Below, one piece after another: positions 14,946 through 22,698 of a DNA stretch of 28,687 nt. The number at the start of each line of letters is the position of its first letter. The stretch's first letter is position 1. Made by a program: the position numbers and the translations under genes. The notes under the pieces are model-generated. The model saw nothing but the letters and a program-made list of their open reading frames with translations, did not search any database and was not told the DNA's origin. This DNA comes from JBCBKU01 sp038521345 (GTDB lineage: Bacteria; Pseudomonadota; Alphaproteobacteria; Rhodobacterales; Rhodobacteraceae), in the NCBI GenBank assembly GCA_038521345.1, contig JBCBKU010000029.1, forward strand, positions 1 through 28,687, written 5' to 3'.

Positions 14946-15861
14946 GGTCGCGAACGGTGATCGCGTCGATCCGGGCCTGCGCACCGCGGCGCATCGCTTC
15001 GAGCCCGAGTGCCCGGCCGATGCGGCGCTGGGCGATATTCGCAAAACCGTACCGACGGACCGCCTTCCGCCACGTGCCGATCTTGTTCTGCGCCGTCAGT
15101 AGGGCGCGGTCCAGCGTTCCCGGAACCACCGCGGGATAACCGCTTGGCGCATAGCCCTTCGCGCCGAGCATCGGGCCAAGTTTGGCCTCGGTCAGTGCGA
15201 CGTCGCGTTTGGTCTGCTTTGATTTCCACTGATACACAAGCGAGGCATCGGGCGCCGAATAGCTCGAGCGCTGATCATAGCTCAGCATCGCAGGATCCCA
15301 GTCCGTCCCAAAAAAACGGGCGATTTCGGTCAGGTGATGTTCTGGCTCCGCGATCAGGTCCTCGTAGCGGATCTCGAGGGGCGAGGTGGCAAAACCCGGC
15401 ACCGCGCGGTCGTAATCCCGCTCGGTTCCGATCCAGTGGTCGACGCCGAAGTACGGCATTGCGGCCCAGCCCATTCCGATTGAGGAGCGGGCAACGTCGC
15501 GTGGATCGCGCAGCAGATGCAGAACCCTCGCGTCGGGGAACATCTCGGCCGCCTTGTCGAGACCCCGGTGCATCGAGACAACCGGTACCGCCCCGGCCCC
15601 GGCTAGTTGACCGATCATGTGGGCCGTGGCCGCGCGCCCGTCGAGACCTTCGGGCCGGGTCACCACGCTGGCTTTGTAGATCCGGTGCTCTTCCAGTCGG
15701 GCCCAGTCGTATCGCCATACGCCATCACGCTTTTCGACGAAATCGAAGATGAAGTCGGCCTCGCCCGGGCAGCTGATCGCCGGATGACCGTCGATCATCA
15801 GGCGAAGAAGCGTCGTGCCCGATCGCAAGGCGCCGAAGAGAATGCAGATCTGGTCACTCAT
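14938..15861 (-). CDS. PAPS-dependent sulfotransferase family protein
   Basis: A 307-residue protein of the bacterial sulfotransferase (Sulfotransfer) fold. The 5'-phosphosulfate loop is C-I-L-F-G-A-L-R-S-G-T-T-L-L-R near residues 5-19, followed by D-G-H-P-A-I near 23-28. The 3'-phosphate binding region is H-L-L-R-D-P-R-D-V-A-R-S-S near 118-130, and E-I-R-Y-E-D-L near 182-188 is the usual third block. It would move sulfate from PAPS to an unknown hydroxyl or amine. The frame opens at a GTG at 15897; the ATG at 15861 begins at the conserved region and is preferred. It is the only minus-strand gene between the aminotransferase and carbamoylase genes, so it is unlikely to belong to the same pathway. 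Confidence 0.88.
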   Translation of the reverse strand: MSDQICILFGALRSGTTLLRLMIDGHPAISCPGEADFIFDFVEKRDGVWRYDWARLEEHRIYKASVVTRPEGLDGRAATAHMIGQLAGAGAVPVVSMHRGLDKAAEMFPDARVLHLLRDPRDVARSSIGMGWAAMPYFGVDHWIGTERDYDRAVPGFATSPLEIRYEDLIAEPEHHLTEIARFFGTDWDPAMLSYDQRSSYSAPDASLVYQWKSKQTKRDVALTEAKLGPMLGAKGYAPSGYPAVVPGTLDRALLTAQNKIGTWRKAVRRYGFANIAQRRIGRALGLEAMRRGAQARIDAITVRDLK

Positions 15862-15996
15862 GGGGGTCGGTCCTGCCGCGTTTCGCGTCGGGGTCACTTA
15901 GGCCAAGTGACGGCGCGCGTTCAAGCGGGCGGCGCTCAGGCGCGAACAAAGCGGGCAAATTCGGCCGGTTGACGCCGGATTGGCGGCAGGCGCCGC

Positions 15997-16024
15997 TTGC
16001 AGAGTGGGCAAGGACCCCTAGACT
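15997..16024 (+). promoter_or_regulatory. Carbamoylase gene promoter candidate
   Basis: TTGCAG (15997-16002) and TAGACT (16019-16024) are 16 bases apart. The -35 is identical to that proposed for clpP, and the -10 belongs to the same TA-GAC type. The transcript start would be at about 16031, just before the Shine-Dalgarno GAGGGAG at 16037-16043. This would drive the carbamoylase and aldolase-like genes. Confidence 0.45.
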
Positions 16025-16051
16025 GGCCCGAAACGTGAGGGAGTGATCGGA

Positions 16052-17302
16052 ATGGCCGCGCCGGGCGAGAACCTGAGAATCAACGGGGAGCGTCTTTGGG
16101 ACAGCCTCATGGAGATGGCCAAGATCGGCCCCGGCATTGCCGGCGGGAATAACCGTCAGACCCTGACCGACGCTGATGCCGAGGGCCGCGCGTTGTTTCA
16201 GCGCTGGTGCGAAGACGCGGGCATGTCGATGGGCGTCGACCAGATGGGCACCATGTTCGCCCGCCGAGAGGGCACGGACCCGGACGCGTTGCCGGTCTAT
16301 GTGGGATCGCATCTCGACACACAGCCCACAGGCGGAAAATATGACGGCGTGCTCGGGGTTCTGGGCGGCCTCGAAATCATCCGGACCCTGAACGATCTTG
16401 GCATCAAAACGAAGCATCCGATCGTCGTGACGAACTGGACCAACGAAGAGGGCACGCGGTTCGCCCCGGCGATGCTCGCCTCGGGCGTCTTTGCCGGCGT
16501 GCACACGCTGGACTGGGCCTATGACCGGCAGGACGCCGAGGGCAAGTCGTTCGGAGACGAGTTGAAGCGCATTGACTGGGTCGGCGAAGAGAAAGTCGGC
16601 GACCGCAAGATGCATGCCTTCTTCGAATTGCATATCGAACAGGGTCCAATTCTCGAAGCCGAGGGCAAGGATATCGGCGTCGTGACCCATGGACAGGGGC
16701 TGCGCTGGATCGAGTGCACGGTCACGGGCAAGGAAAGCCACACGGGCTCGACGCCCATGTCGATGCGGAAGAACGCGGGGCGGGGCCTTGCGCTGATCAC
16801 GGAGCTTGTCCACGACATCGCGATGAAGAACCAGCCGAACGCAGTGGGCGCGATCGGTCATATCGACGTCTACCCGAACAGCCGGAACATCATCCCGGGC
16901 AAGGTCGTCTTCACCATCGATATGCGGACCCACATTCTGGAAAAGCTCGAAGGCATGGTGGCCGAACTCATGGAGAAGGCCCCGAGGCTCTGCGAAGAGA
17001 TTGGGGTCAGTTTCGAAGCCGAGATCGTCGGCCAGTTCAATCCACCAGCCTTCGACGAGGCTTGCGTGGGGGCGGTGCGGTCGGCGGCCGAGCGGCTCGG
17101 ATATTCCCACATGGACATCGTCTCGGGCGCCGGTCACGACGCCTGCTGGATCAACGACGTGGCGCCCACGGCCATGATCATGTGCCCTTGCGTAGACGGC
17201 CTCTCGCACAACGAGGCCGAAGAGATCTCGCCCGAATGGGCCCGCGCGGGGACAGATGTCCTTTTCCACGCGGTGGTGGAAACCGCAGAGATCGTTTCTT
17301 AG
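16052..17302 (+). CDS. Zn-dependent hydantoinase/carbamoylase (beta-ureidopropionase type)
   Basis: A 416-residue M20/M28-type amidohydrolase. Metal and catalytic residues are visible: His87 and Asp89 in VGSHLDTQPTGGKYDG, Asp98 in the same block, Glu132-Glu133 in TNEEGTRF, His194 in LHIEQGPILE, and a late G-A-G-H-D-A-C-W near 360-370. In the reductive pyrimidine pathway this enzyme would hydrolyse N-carbamoyl-beta-alanine to beta-alanine, CO2 and ammonia. Related enzymes act on N-carbamoyl-L-amino acids, so the substrate is inferred from the neighbours. A GTG at 16043 is possible, but the ATG at 16052 lies eight bases after GAGGGAG. The aldolase-like gene follows after 34 bases. Confidence 0.93.
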   Translation: MAAPGENLRINGERLWDSLMEMAKIGPGIAGGNNRQTLTDADAEGRALFQRWCEDAGMSMGVDQMGTMFARREGTDPDALPVYVGSHLDTQPTGGKYDGVLGVLGGLEIIRTLNDLGIKTKHPIVVTNWTNEEGTRFAPAMLASGVFAGVHTLDWAYDRQDAEGKSFGDELKRIDWVGEEKVGDRKMHAFFELHIEQGPILEAEGKDIGVVTHGQGLRWIECTVTGKESHTGSTPMSMRKNAGRGLALITELVHDIAMKNQPNAVGAIGHIDVYPNSRNIIPGKVVFTIDMRTHILEKLEGMVAELMEKAPRLCEEIGVSFEAEIVGQFNPPAFDEACVGAVRSAAERLGYSHMDIVSGAGHDACWINDVAPTAMIMCPCVDGLSHNEAEEISPEWARAGTDVLFHAVVETAEIVS

Positions 17303-17336
17303 CCTCGCTGCCGCGATTGAGAAGGAGACAAGGACC

Positions 17337-18083
17337 ATGACCAGACACGAAGTCATAACGGACGAAACCGCCCTTCGGATCGATCTTGCCGCCGCTCTGC
17401 GGCTCGCTTGCCGGGCGGACTGGCATGAGGGGGTTGCGAACCATTTCTCGGCCGCCGTGTCGCCGGACGGGAATACGTTTCTCGTCAACCCCCGCTGGGT
17501 GCATTGGAGCCGGGTCCGGGCCTCGGATCTCGTTCTTTGCGACGCCGACGATCCGTCGACGATGGAGCGGCCGGACGCGCCCGATCCCTCGGCCTGGTCA
17601 ATTCATTCCGCTATCCATCGCCGGGTGCCCCATGCCCGTGTCGCGCTGCATCTTCACCCGCCCTATGCCACCGCGCTCGCGGGCCTCAAGGACCCGCGCA
17701 TCCTGCCCATCGATCAGGTGACCGGTCGGTTCTTCAACCGTTTGGCCTATGACATGAGTTTTGGTGGCATCGCCACGGAAGAGGCCGAAGGCGAGCGCAT
17801 TGCGGCAACCATCGGCAATCACGGCGCGGTCATGATGGCCAATCACGGCGTGACGACCGTGGCGCCCAACGTCGCCGAGGCGTTCGACGCCATGTATCAC
17901 CTCGAACGCGCGGCGCGGCAGATGGTGCTGGCCTATTCCACGGGACAGCCGCTGAACGTCATGGATGAGGCGCTGGCCGAAGGTGTCGCCGAAGAGTGGG
18001 AGGTCTACCGCGAGGCCGAGCACGCACATTTTGCAGAGATGAAGCGCGTGCTCGACCGGGAAGAGCCCGACTACAAGGATTGA
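17337..18083 (+). CDS. Class II aldolase/adducin family protein
   Basis: A 248-residue protein with the class II aldolase/adducin fold. Three metal-binding histidines are present: His105 and His107 in ALHLHPPYA and His170 in MANHGVTTVAPN. The phosphate-loop region E-G-V-A-N-H-F-S near 31-38 and W-S-R-V near 57-60 are also recognisable. In fuculose-1-phosphate aldolase a catalytic glutamate lies before the helix that leads to the HxH; here that segment reads PSAWSIHSAIHRR, with no glutamate. The protein is therefore probably not a classical aldolase. The start is set by AAGGAGA nine bases before the ATG. It lies between the carbamoylase and dihydropyrimidinase genes, so a role with pyrimidine or hydantoin products is likely but not known. 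Confidence 0.88.
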   Translation: MTRHEVITDETALRIDLAAALRLACRADWHEGVANHFSAAVSPDGNTFLVNPRWVHWSRVRASDLVLCDADDPSTMERPDAPDPSAWSIHSAIHRRVPHARVALHLHPPYATALAGLKDPRILPIDQVTGRFFNRLAYDMSFGGIATEEAEGERIAATIGNHGAVMMANHGVTTVAPNVAEAFDAMYHLERAARQMVLAYSTGQPLNVMDEALAEGVAEEWEVYREAEHAHFAEMKRVLDREEPDYKD

Positions 18084-18163
18084 GGCCGCGAGGTGGGCAA
18101 CGGCGCAGGCGAAATGGACGATTGGGTTGTCGCGGCTGACCATCGGCTGCGCATGAGGTGCTG

Positions 18164-18198
18164 CCGTGGGACGCGAACGGCACGCGATTGCCCCACGG
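18164..18198 (+). repeat. Long hairpin in front of dihydropyrimidinase
   Basis: CCGTGGG (18164-18170) and CCCACGG (18192-18198) form a perfect 7-bp outer stem. Inside it, CGCG at 18172-18175 and 18183-18186 can add a 4-bp inner stem. The structure ends 21 bases before the Shine-Dalgarno AAGGAGAGGA (18220-18229). No T-run follows. It could be a leader element or an operator. The remainder of the 151-base gap holds no gene. Confidence 0.5.
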
Positions 18199-18234
18199 GA
18201 TTAAAGTGAAACGCCGCTGAAGGAGAGGACGCCC

Positions 18235-19689
18235 ATGGCGACAGTGATCAAGAACGGAACCATCGTCACGCACGACCTGACCTATGTGGCGGACGTGCGG
18301 ATCGAGGGCGGCCAGATCGTCGAGATCGGGGCGGGACTGTCCGGCGAAGAGGAGCTCGACGCGACCGGCTGTTACGTGATGCCGGGCGGGATTGATCCCC
18401 ACACCCATCTCGAAATGCCGTTCATGGGCACCTATTCCACGGACGATTTCGAAAGCGGGACGCGTGCGGCGCTGTCGGGGGGGACCACGATGGTGGTCGA
18501 CTTCGCGCTGCCGTCACCGGGGCAGGGTCTCCATGACGCGCTGCAGATGTGGCACAACAAGTCGACCAAGGCGTCTTGCGACTATTCCTACCACATGGCC
18601 GTGACATGGTGGGGTGAGCAGGTCTTCGACGAGATGGCGAGTGTCATCGAGAAGGAAGGCATCACCACCTTCAAGCATTTCATGGCCTACAAGGGAGCGC
18701 TGATGGTCAACGACGACGAAATGTATGCGTCGTTCCAGCGTCTTGCCGAACTGGGCGGGATCGCCATGGTCCATGCCGAGAACGGCGACGTGGTGGCCGA
18801 GTTGCAGGCCAAGCTCATGGCCGACGGCAACACCGGCCCCGAGGCCCATGCCTATTCCCGGCCATCGCAGGTCGAGGGTGAAGCCACGAACCGCGCCATC
18901 ATGATCGCCGATATGGCCGGGGTACCGCTTTACGTGGTGCATACGTCTTGCGAGGAGGCTCATGAGGCGATCCGCCGGGCGCGGCAATCGGGCAAGAGGG
19001 TCTGGGGCGAGCCCCTGATCCAGCATCTGACATTGGACGAGACCGAATACGCCCATCCCGACTGGGACCATGCCGCGCGGCGGGTGATGTCGCCGCCCTT
19101 CCGGAACAAGGCCCATCAGGACAGTCTTTGGGCCGGGCTATCGGCCGGATCACTGTCGGTTGTGGCGACGGATCACTGCGCGTTCACGACGGATCAGAAG
19201 CGCTACGGCGTGGGCGATTTCACAAAGATTCCGAACGGTACAGGCGGGCTCGAGGACCGGATGCCGATGCTTTGGACCTACGGCGTGGGCACCGGGCGGC
19301 TGACGCCCAACGAATTCGTTGCGGTTACGTCAACAAACATCGCCAAGATCCTGAACTGCTATCCGAAAAAGGGCGCGGTGGCTGTCGGGGCGGATGCGGA
19401 TCTGGTGGTCTGGGATCCCGAGAAGTCCAAGACGATCACCGCCGGCGCCCAGCAATCGGCCATCGATTACAATGTCTTCGAGGGCAAAGAGGTGAAGGGT
19501 CTCCCGCGGTTCACGCTGACGCGCGGCTATGTGGCAATCCACGACGGCGAGGTCCGCACACAAGAGGGGCATGGGCAGTTCGTGCGCCGGGAACCCAACA
19601 CCCCGGTCAACCGGGCCTTGTCGACATGGAAGGAACTGACCGCGCCGCGGCCGGTCGAGCGGTCGGGGATTCCCGCAAGCGGGGTCTGA
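18235..19689 (+). CDS. hydA: Dihydropyrimidinase
   Basis: A 484-residue cyclic amidohydrolase that opens dihydrouracil or dihydrothymine to the N-carbamoyl beta-amino acid. The binuclear metal site can be read: His57 and His59 in GGIDPHTHLE, the carbamylated lysine Lys153 in HFMAYKGAL, His180 in MVHAENGD, His in Y-V-V-H-T-S near 236, and Asp in V-V-A-T-D-H-C-A-F near 313. The length and motifs match dihydropyrimidinases more closely than allantoinases or dihydroorotases; hydantoinase activity is also possible. A strong Shine-Dalgarno, AAGGAGAGGA, precedes the ATG. It is the last gene of the pyrimidine region and follows a hairpin-bearing gap. Confidence 0.95.
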   Translation: MATVIKNGTIVTHDLTYVADVRIEGGQIVEIGAGLSGEEELDATGCYVMPGGIDPHTHLEMPFMGTYSTDDFESGTRAALSGGTTMVVDFALPSPGQGLHDALQMWHNKSTKASCDYSYHMAVTWWGEQVFDEMASVIEKEGITTFKHFMAYKGALMVNDDEMYASFQRLAELGGIAMVHAENGDVVAELQAKLMADGNTGPEAHAYSRPSQVEGEATNRAIMIADMAGVPLYVVHTSCEEAHEAIRRARQSGKRVWGEPLIQHLTLDETEYAHPDWDHAARRVMSPPFRNKAHQDSLWAGLSAGSLSVVATDHCAFTTDQKRYGVGDFTKIPNGTGGLEDRMPMLWTYGVGTGRLTPNEFVAVTSTNIAKILNCYPKKGAVAVGADADLVVWDPEKSKTITAGAQQSAIDYNVFEGKEVKGLPRFTLTRGYVAIHDGEVRTQEGHGQFVRREPNTPVNRALSTWKELTAPRPVERSGIPASGV

Positions 19690-19865
19690 GGCACACAGCC
19701 CAGTCCAAGTCGGTCGCATCTTTCGAGTTGGTTTGTCGGTGCCCGGTTTTGCATGATCGCAGGGCAGGGACGGCATTCGGATCGCGTCCTGATTGGTCAG
19801 TTGCTCGAAACAATGGTCACGGGATCATCCGAATTGATTCCGTTTTGTAAACAGAGACAACCGAG

Positions 19866-20300
19866 ATGACAGTTGCAAAGCCCCTTGTCCGGCGCGCGGG
19901 TCCGTCAGATGCCGCCGCCTGCGCGAATATCATCGTCGACTGGCTTGAGGCGACGCCGTGGATCACGCCGCGCTTCACACGTGCGGAACTGACGGGACTG
20001 ATCCGCGACGGTTTGGCAATCCGCGAAATCTATGTCGCGGGGGATCCCGTTACCGGGTACCTTTCGTTCAACCCCGAAGCGGATCATGTGGTGGCCCTTT
20101 ACACCGCGCAGCCCGGACAGGGTGTCGGCAAGGCGCTGATGGACCACGTGAAGGTCGGGCGCAGCTATCTTCAGCTCTGGACCCACGAACCGAACACTTC
20201 CGCCCATAGATTTTATTCGCGTGAGGGCTTCGAGGTGGTCGAGCGCAAGGTGGAGGGGGACGATGGTCTGCCAGAACTGCGGATGGAGTGGCGGGCATGA
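19866..20300 (+). CDS. GNAT-family N-acetyltransferase (first of tandem pair)
   Basis: A 144-residue GCN5-related acetyltransferase. The N-terminal strand V-R-R-A-G-P-S-D-A-A-A-C-A-N-I is typical. The acetyl-CoA binding loop is A-Q-P-G-Q-G-V-G-K-A-L-M near residues 79-90, and the closing T-S-A-H-R-F-Y-S-R-E-G-F-E-V near 113-126 is the usual motif B. The substrate is unknown. The stop overlaps the ATG of the second GNAT gene, which is clearly a paralogue. The 176 bases upstream contain only a weak promoter candidate, TTGGTT (19728-19733) with CATGAT (19752-19757) 18 bases later, and no gene. The transcript is probably separate from hydA. Confidence 0.92.
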   Translation: MTVAKPLVRRAGPSDAAACANIIVDWLEATPWITPRFTRAELTGLIRDGLAIREIYVAGDPVTGYLSFNPEADHVVALYTAQPGQGVGKALMDHVKVGRSYLQLWTHEPNTSAHRFYSREGFEVVERKVEGDDGLPELRMEWRA

Positions 20301-20716
20301 CAAACGTACGCCTGGCACGTCCCAGTGATATTTCAGCCTGTGTAGAGATCAAGAACACATGGATCGACACCACGCCGTGGATGCCGCGTGTCCATCCGGC
20401 CGACGATCTTCCGCGCCATTACGGGGAACTGTTTGCGCGGACCGAGGTTTTTGTGACGGGCGACCCTGTGGCGGGTTTTCTGGTTCTCGACGGGAATGAC
20501 GTCGCATCGCTTTTCTGTGGGGAAACCGGCCGAGGCCATGGGCGCGCCCTACTGGATCACGCAAAAAGCCGCCGCGATCTCTTGGAGCTCTGGACCTTCG
20601 TTGCCAACGAGGGGGCGCGAAGATTCTATGCCCGGGAAGGGTTTCGGGAGGTTCAGCGCACCGAGGGTGACAACGAAGAGGCGCTCCCTGACATAAGGTT
20701 TCGCTGGACGCGCTGA
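20297..20716 (+). CDS. GNAT-family N-acetyltransferase (second of tandem pair)
   Basis: A 139-residue paralogue of the preceding gene, starting at the ATG that shares ATGA with its stop. Shared features are the start V-R-x-A-x-P-S-D, the W-I-D-T-T-P-W-M-P-R segment (first copy: W-L-E-A-T-P-W-I-T-P-R), the V-x-G-D-P-V-x-G-F/Y-L block, the acetyl-CoA loop G-E-T-G-R-G-H-G-R-A-L-L and A-R-R-F-Y-A-R-E-G-F. The acetyl-CoA loop has G-R-G-H-G where the first copy has G-Q-G-V-G, so both should bind acetyl-CoA. A GTG at 20288 is possible but less likely. The 34 bases after the stop separate it from the convergent MarR gene. Confidence 0.9.
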   Translation: MTNVRLARPSDISACVEIKNTWIDTTPWMPRVHPADDLPRHYGELFARTEVFVTGDPVAGFLVLDGNDVASLFCGETGRGHGRALLDHAKSRRDLLELWTFVANEGARRFYAREGFREVQRTEGDNEEALPDIRFRWTR

Positions 20717-20750
20717 AAGAATTCTCGCCACGGGGTCTGATTGCCACGCG

Positions 20751-21164
20751 TCATAGACGGCCCAGAATCCCGGCGAGCCGTCGGCGATCGTTGGCGTCCA
20801 GCGGCTCAAGTATCTCAGTCATGACTTCGGACATAAGCTTGCGGATCTCGACCAAGAGCGCATGGCCGGCGGGTGTCAGCGCCAGAATGGTAACGCGGCC
20901 GTCTCTTTCGCAGGGGGTGCGGGTCAGCATGCCCTTGGTTTCAAGCATGTGAATCAAGCGCGTCATCTGGGACTTGTCGCGGCCCATGCGGGTGGTCAGC
21001 GCCTGCGTGGGTGCCGGTTCGATCTCGGCAAGGGTCAACAGCGCCATTCCGCCAAGCGGGCCGACCTTGGCCGGGTCGATCGCCGGTGCCCGGCGGGCAA
21101 GCTGTGCCTCGATCCGGCGCATCAGCCGGTCGGTTTCAAGCGCTAAGAGTGTCGCGTCATTCAT
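20751..21164 (-). CDS. MarR-family transcriptional regulator
   Basis: A 137-residue winged helix-turn-helix protein. Residues 30-110 carry the DNA-binding part: G-P-L-G-G-M-A-L-L-T-L-A-E-I near 35-48, the recognition helix around T-R-M-G-R-D-K-S-Q-M-T-R-L-I-H-M-L-E-T-K-G near 60-80, and the wing D-G-R-V-T-I-L-A-L-T near 88-97. The terminal helices would form the dimer interface. It is divergent from a four-helix membrane protein, with a 115-base shared region, the usual layout for a MarR repressor that controls itself and its neighbour. No ligand can be deduced. The start is the first ATG of the frame; no clear Shine-Dalgarno is seen. Confidence 0.92.
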   Translation of the reverse strand: MNDATLLALETDRLMRRIEAQLARRAPAIDPAKVGPLGGMALLTLAEIEPAPTQALTTRMGRDKSQMTRLIHMLETKGMLTRTPCERDGRVTILALTPAGHALLVEIRKLMSEVMTEILEPLDANDRRRLAGILGRL

Positions 21165-21279
21165 CGGATACTGGTGGACTTTCTCAACTTAATACTACAG
21201 TCTGGGGTTCAAAGCTAGACAAGCGTGCGCCGCCGGGCAATTGCCCGAAAGATCACGTTGAAGCAAAACGGAGAGGTCG
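21165..21279. promoter_or_regulatory. Divergent control region between the MarR and membrane protein genes
   Basis: This 115-base gap has an AT-rich core at about 21180-21215 (TTCTCAACTTAATACTACAG and the following CTGGGGTTCAAAG), which contrasts with the GC-rich surroundings. It is the likely site of both promoters and a MarR operator. No clean long palindrome was found. GGAGAGG at 21270-21276 is the ribosome binding site of the membrane protein gene. Confidence 0.45.
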
Positions 21280-21726
21280 ATGGACGCACGTAAGAAGCTG
21301 GCAATGAAGGTTGCAGCGGGCCTTTGGGTCATCTGGGGATTGGTGCATTTTCTGGCCGGGGTAAGCGTACTTGCGGCGGATGCTACCGGTGGGTTTCAAT
21401 TGATCGCCGATGCGGTAGCGCCCGAAACACTTGTGCATGAATATGCTCCTGCGGTTGGCGGAATATTGAACCAGCACGGTTGGAACCTCGGTTGGGTCGG
21501 TGTGGCAACGGTCATCGGGGCCGTGTTCATCTGGCGCGGCAATATGACCTCGATCTGGGTCACGGCCATGCTCGGCGGCATGTTCGATCTCGGGTACCTC
21601 TTCTTCGTGGATTTCCCCGGCTACGTGAACTTCGTTCCCGGCACGGTTATGACGTTCATTTCGGCGGCCGCCGTGGCACTGAGCTTCTGGGTCTGGCTGA
21701 CCGAACGACGGGCGGCGGCAGCCTAG
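21280..21726 (+). CDS. Small integral membrane protein with about four helices
   Basis: A 148-residue hydrophobic protein, function unknown. Four membrane segments can be seen: about residues 10-32 (VAAGLWVIWGLVHFLAGVSVL), 68-85 (GWVGVATVIGAVFIW), 90-108 (SIWVTAMLGGMFDLGYLFF), and 117-141 (VPGTVMTFISAAAVALSFWVWL). A polar loop with an E-T-L-V-H-E-Y-A-P segment lies between helices 1 and 2. GGAGAGG fixes the start. The gene is divergent from a MarR regulator and is likely under its control; a role in response to a membrane-active or toxic compound would be a guess. Its stop codon shares CTAG with the stop of the convergent ProC-family gene. Confidence 0.85.
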   Translation: MDARKKLAMKVAAGLWVIWGLVHFLAGVSVLAADATGGFQLIADAVAPETLVHEYAPAVGGILNQHGWNLGWVGVATVIGAVFIWRGNMTSIWVTAMLGGMFDLGYLFFVDFPGYVNFVPGTVMTFISAAAVALSFWVWLTERRAAAA

Positions 21727-22538
21727 CCGTCGTCTTGTCCGATGGTCCGCACGCGGGCGACAGCGGCATCCAGCGCCTCGGCAAGGGCTGTGCCCGACGG
21801 GCCGTCGCGCAGGACGGTCAGGCCAGCCGCTGTCGTGCCCGCATAGGTGATCATCGCGTCCACATGGTCGGCGGCTGGGGAAGACTCTTCCGACAGGATC
21901 CGGCCTGCCGAAAGGAACAATTGTCGCACTGCCTTGTCGGCAATGTCAGGATCAACGCCCCGCGCCCGTGCGAAATCGATCATCGCCGCGGCGTAGAATG
22001 CCACGAAGCCCGGAACCGGTCCGGTCAGGGCCGTGAAGACCTCGATCTGCGCCTCGTTCGTGACTTCGTCCGTCTGTCCGCAGGCCTCAAACAGGGCCGT
22101 CACCAAAGCACGGTCGACGGCCGACACGCCAGGCCCCGCGACCCACGGGGAATAGGCAAGGCCCGTTGCGGCGGCTGGGCTCGACATGGCGCGCACGACT
22201 CGGTCCGAGCCGGTCATGTCCGCAAGCCGGTCCAGCCCAAGCCCTGCGACAACCGATACAACAAGGGTTTCGGGCGCCCGGAGCGGCAGATCCGCAACGC
22301 GGTCGGGTGGCACCGACAGAACAACGATGTCAGAGGACGCGATCACCGCCGATGCGTCGGACGTGAATGTGATGCCGGCGGCTGGTTCGAAACCCGACGG
22401 TGTCCCGCTTCGGTTGGCAAGCCAGAGTTGTGCAGGTGCGACCCACCTCGATGCCAGCACGGCGCGGGCGATGGCGCCGCCGAGTGCCCCTGTCCCGCCG
22501 ATGATGCCAAGGATGGGGGCGTTGGCTTCGGTGGGCAT
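21723..22538 (-). CDS. Pyrroline-5-carboxylate reductase-family NAD(P)-binding protein
   Basis: A 271-residue protein with a Rossmann fold and a helical C-terminal dimerisation domain, as in ProC. The nucleotide-binding loop is I-L-G-I-I-G-G-T-G-A-L-G-G-A near residues 9-22, and V-V-L-S-V-P-P-D near 72-79 corresponds to the V-x-x-x-V-K-P strand of ProC, with a proline in place of the lysine. The C-terminal motif is Y-A-G-T-T-A-A-G-L-T-V-L, close to the P-G-G-T-T-A-x-G of ProC but with Y-A for P-G. These changes suggest a reductase with a different substrate. The frame is open far upstream, but AGAAGGAA before the ATG at 22538 and the Rossmann start fix the beginning. It diverges from the receiver gene. 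Confidence 0.82.
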   Translation of the reverse strand: MPTEANAPILGIIGGTGALGGAIARAVLASRWVAPAQLWLANRSGTPSGFEPAAGITFTSDASAVIASSDIVVLSVPPDRVADLPLRAPETLVVSVVAGLGLDRLADMTGSDRVVRAMSSPAAATGLAYSPWVAGPGVSAVDRALVTALFEACGQTDEVTNEAQIEVFTALTGPVPGFVAFYAAAMIDFARARGVDPDIADKAVRQLFLSAGRILSEESSPAADHVDAMITYAGTTAAGLTVLRDGPSGTALAEALDAAVARVRTIGQDDG

Positions 22539-22616
22539 GGGCGGTTCCTTCTGGGTCAGACCGAGACCGTGGCATTCCGCTGACCGCTTCGCAAGGTGAT
22601 GCGGATTTCTCGTGTT

Positions 22617-22645
22617 TTGACAGCGCGCCCGGCCTGGGCAATAGT
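22617..22645 (+). promoter_or_regulatory. Promoter of the receiver / kinase operon
   Basis: A perfect TTGACA (22617-22622) and AATAGT (22640-22645) are 17 bases apart. The predicted leader is about 46 bases and includes the small inverted repeat GCCCG-GGAA-CGGGC, then the Shine-Dalgarno GGGAGGAG before the ATG at 22699. It is the best vegetative-type promoter in the window. Confidence 0.6.
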
Positions 22646-22698
22646 CACGCGAAGAGCCCGGGAACGGGCCGCAGCGCCGCTTTGGGAGGAGACCGGCG

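Noticed and set aside
15854..17488. 544-codon open frame on the minus strand across the carbamoylase gene
   Set aside because: It mirrors the codons of a well-supported M20 enzyme; no domain or ribosome binding site was found.
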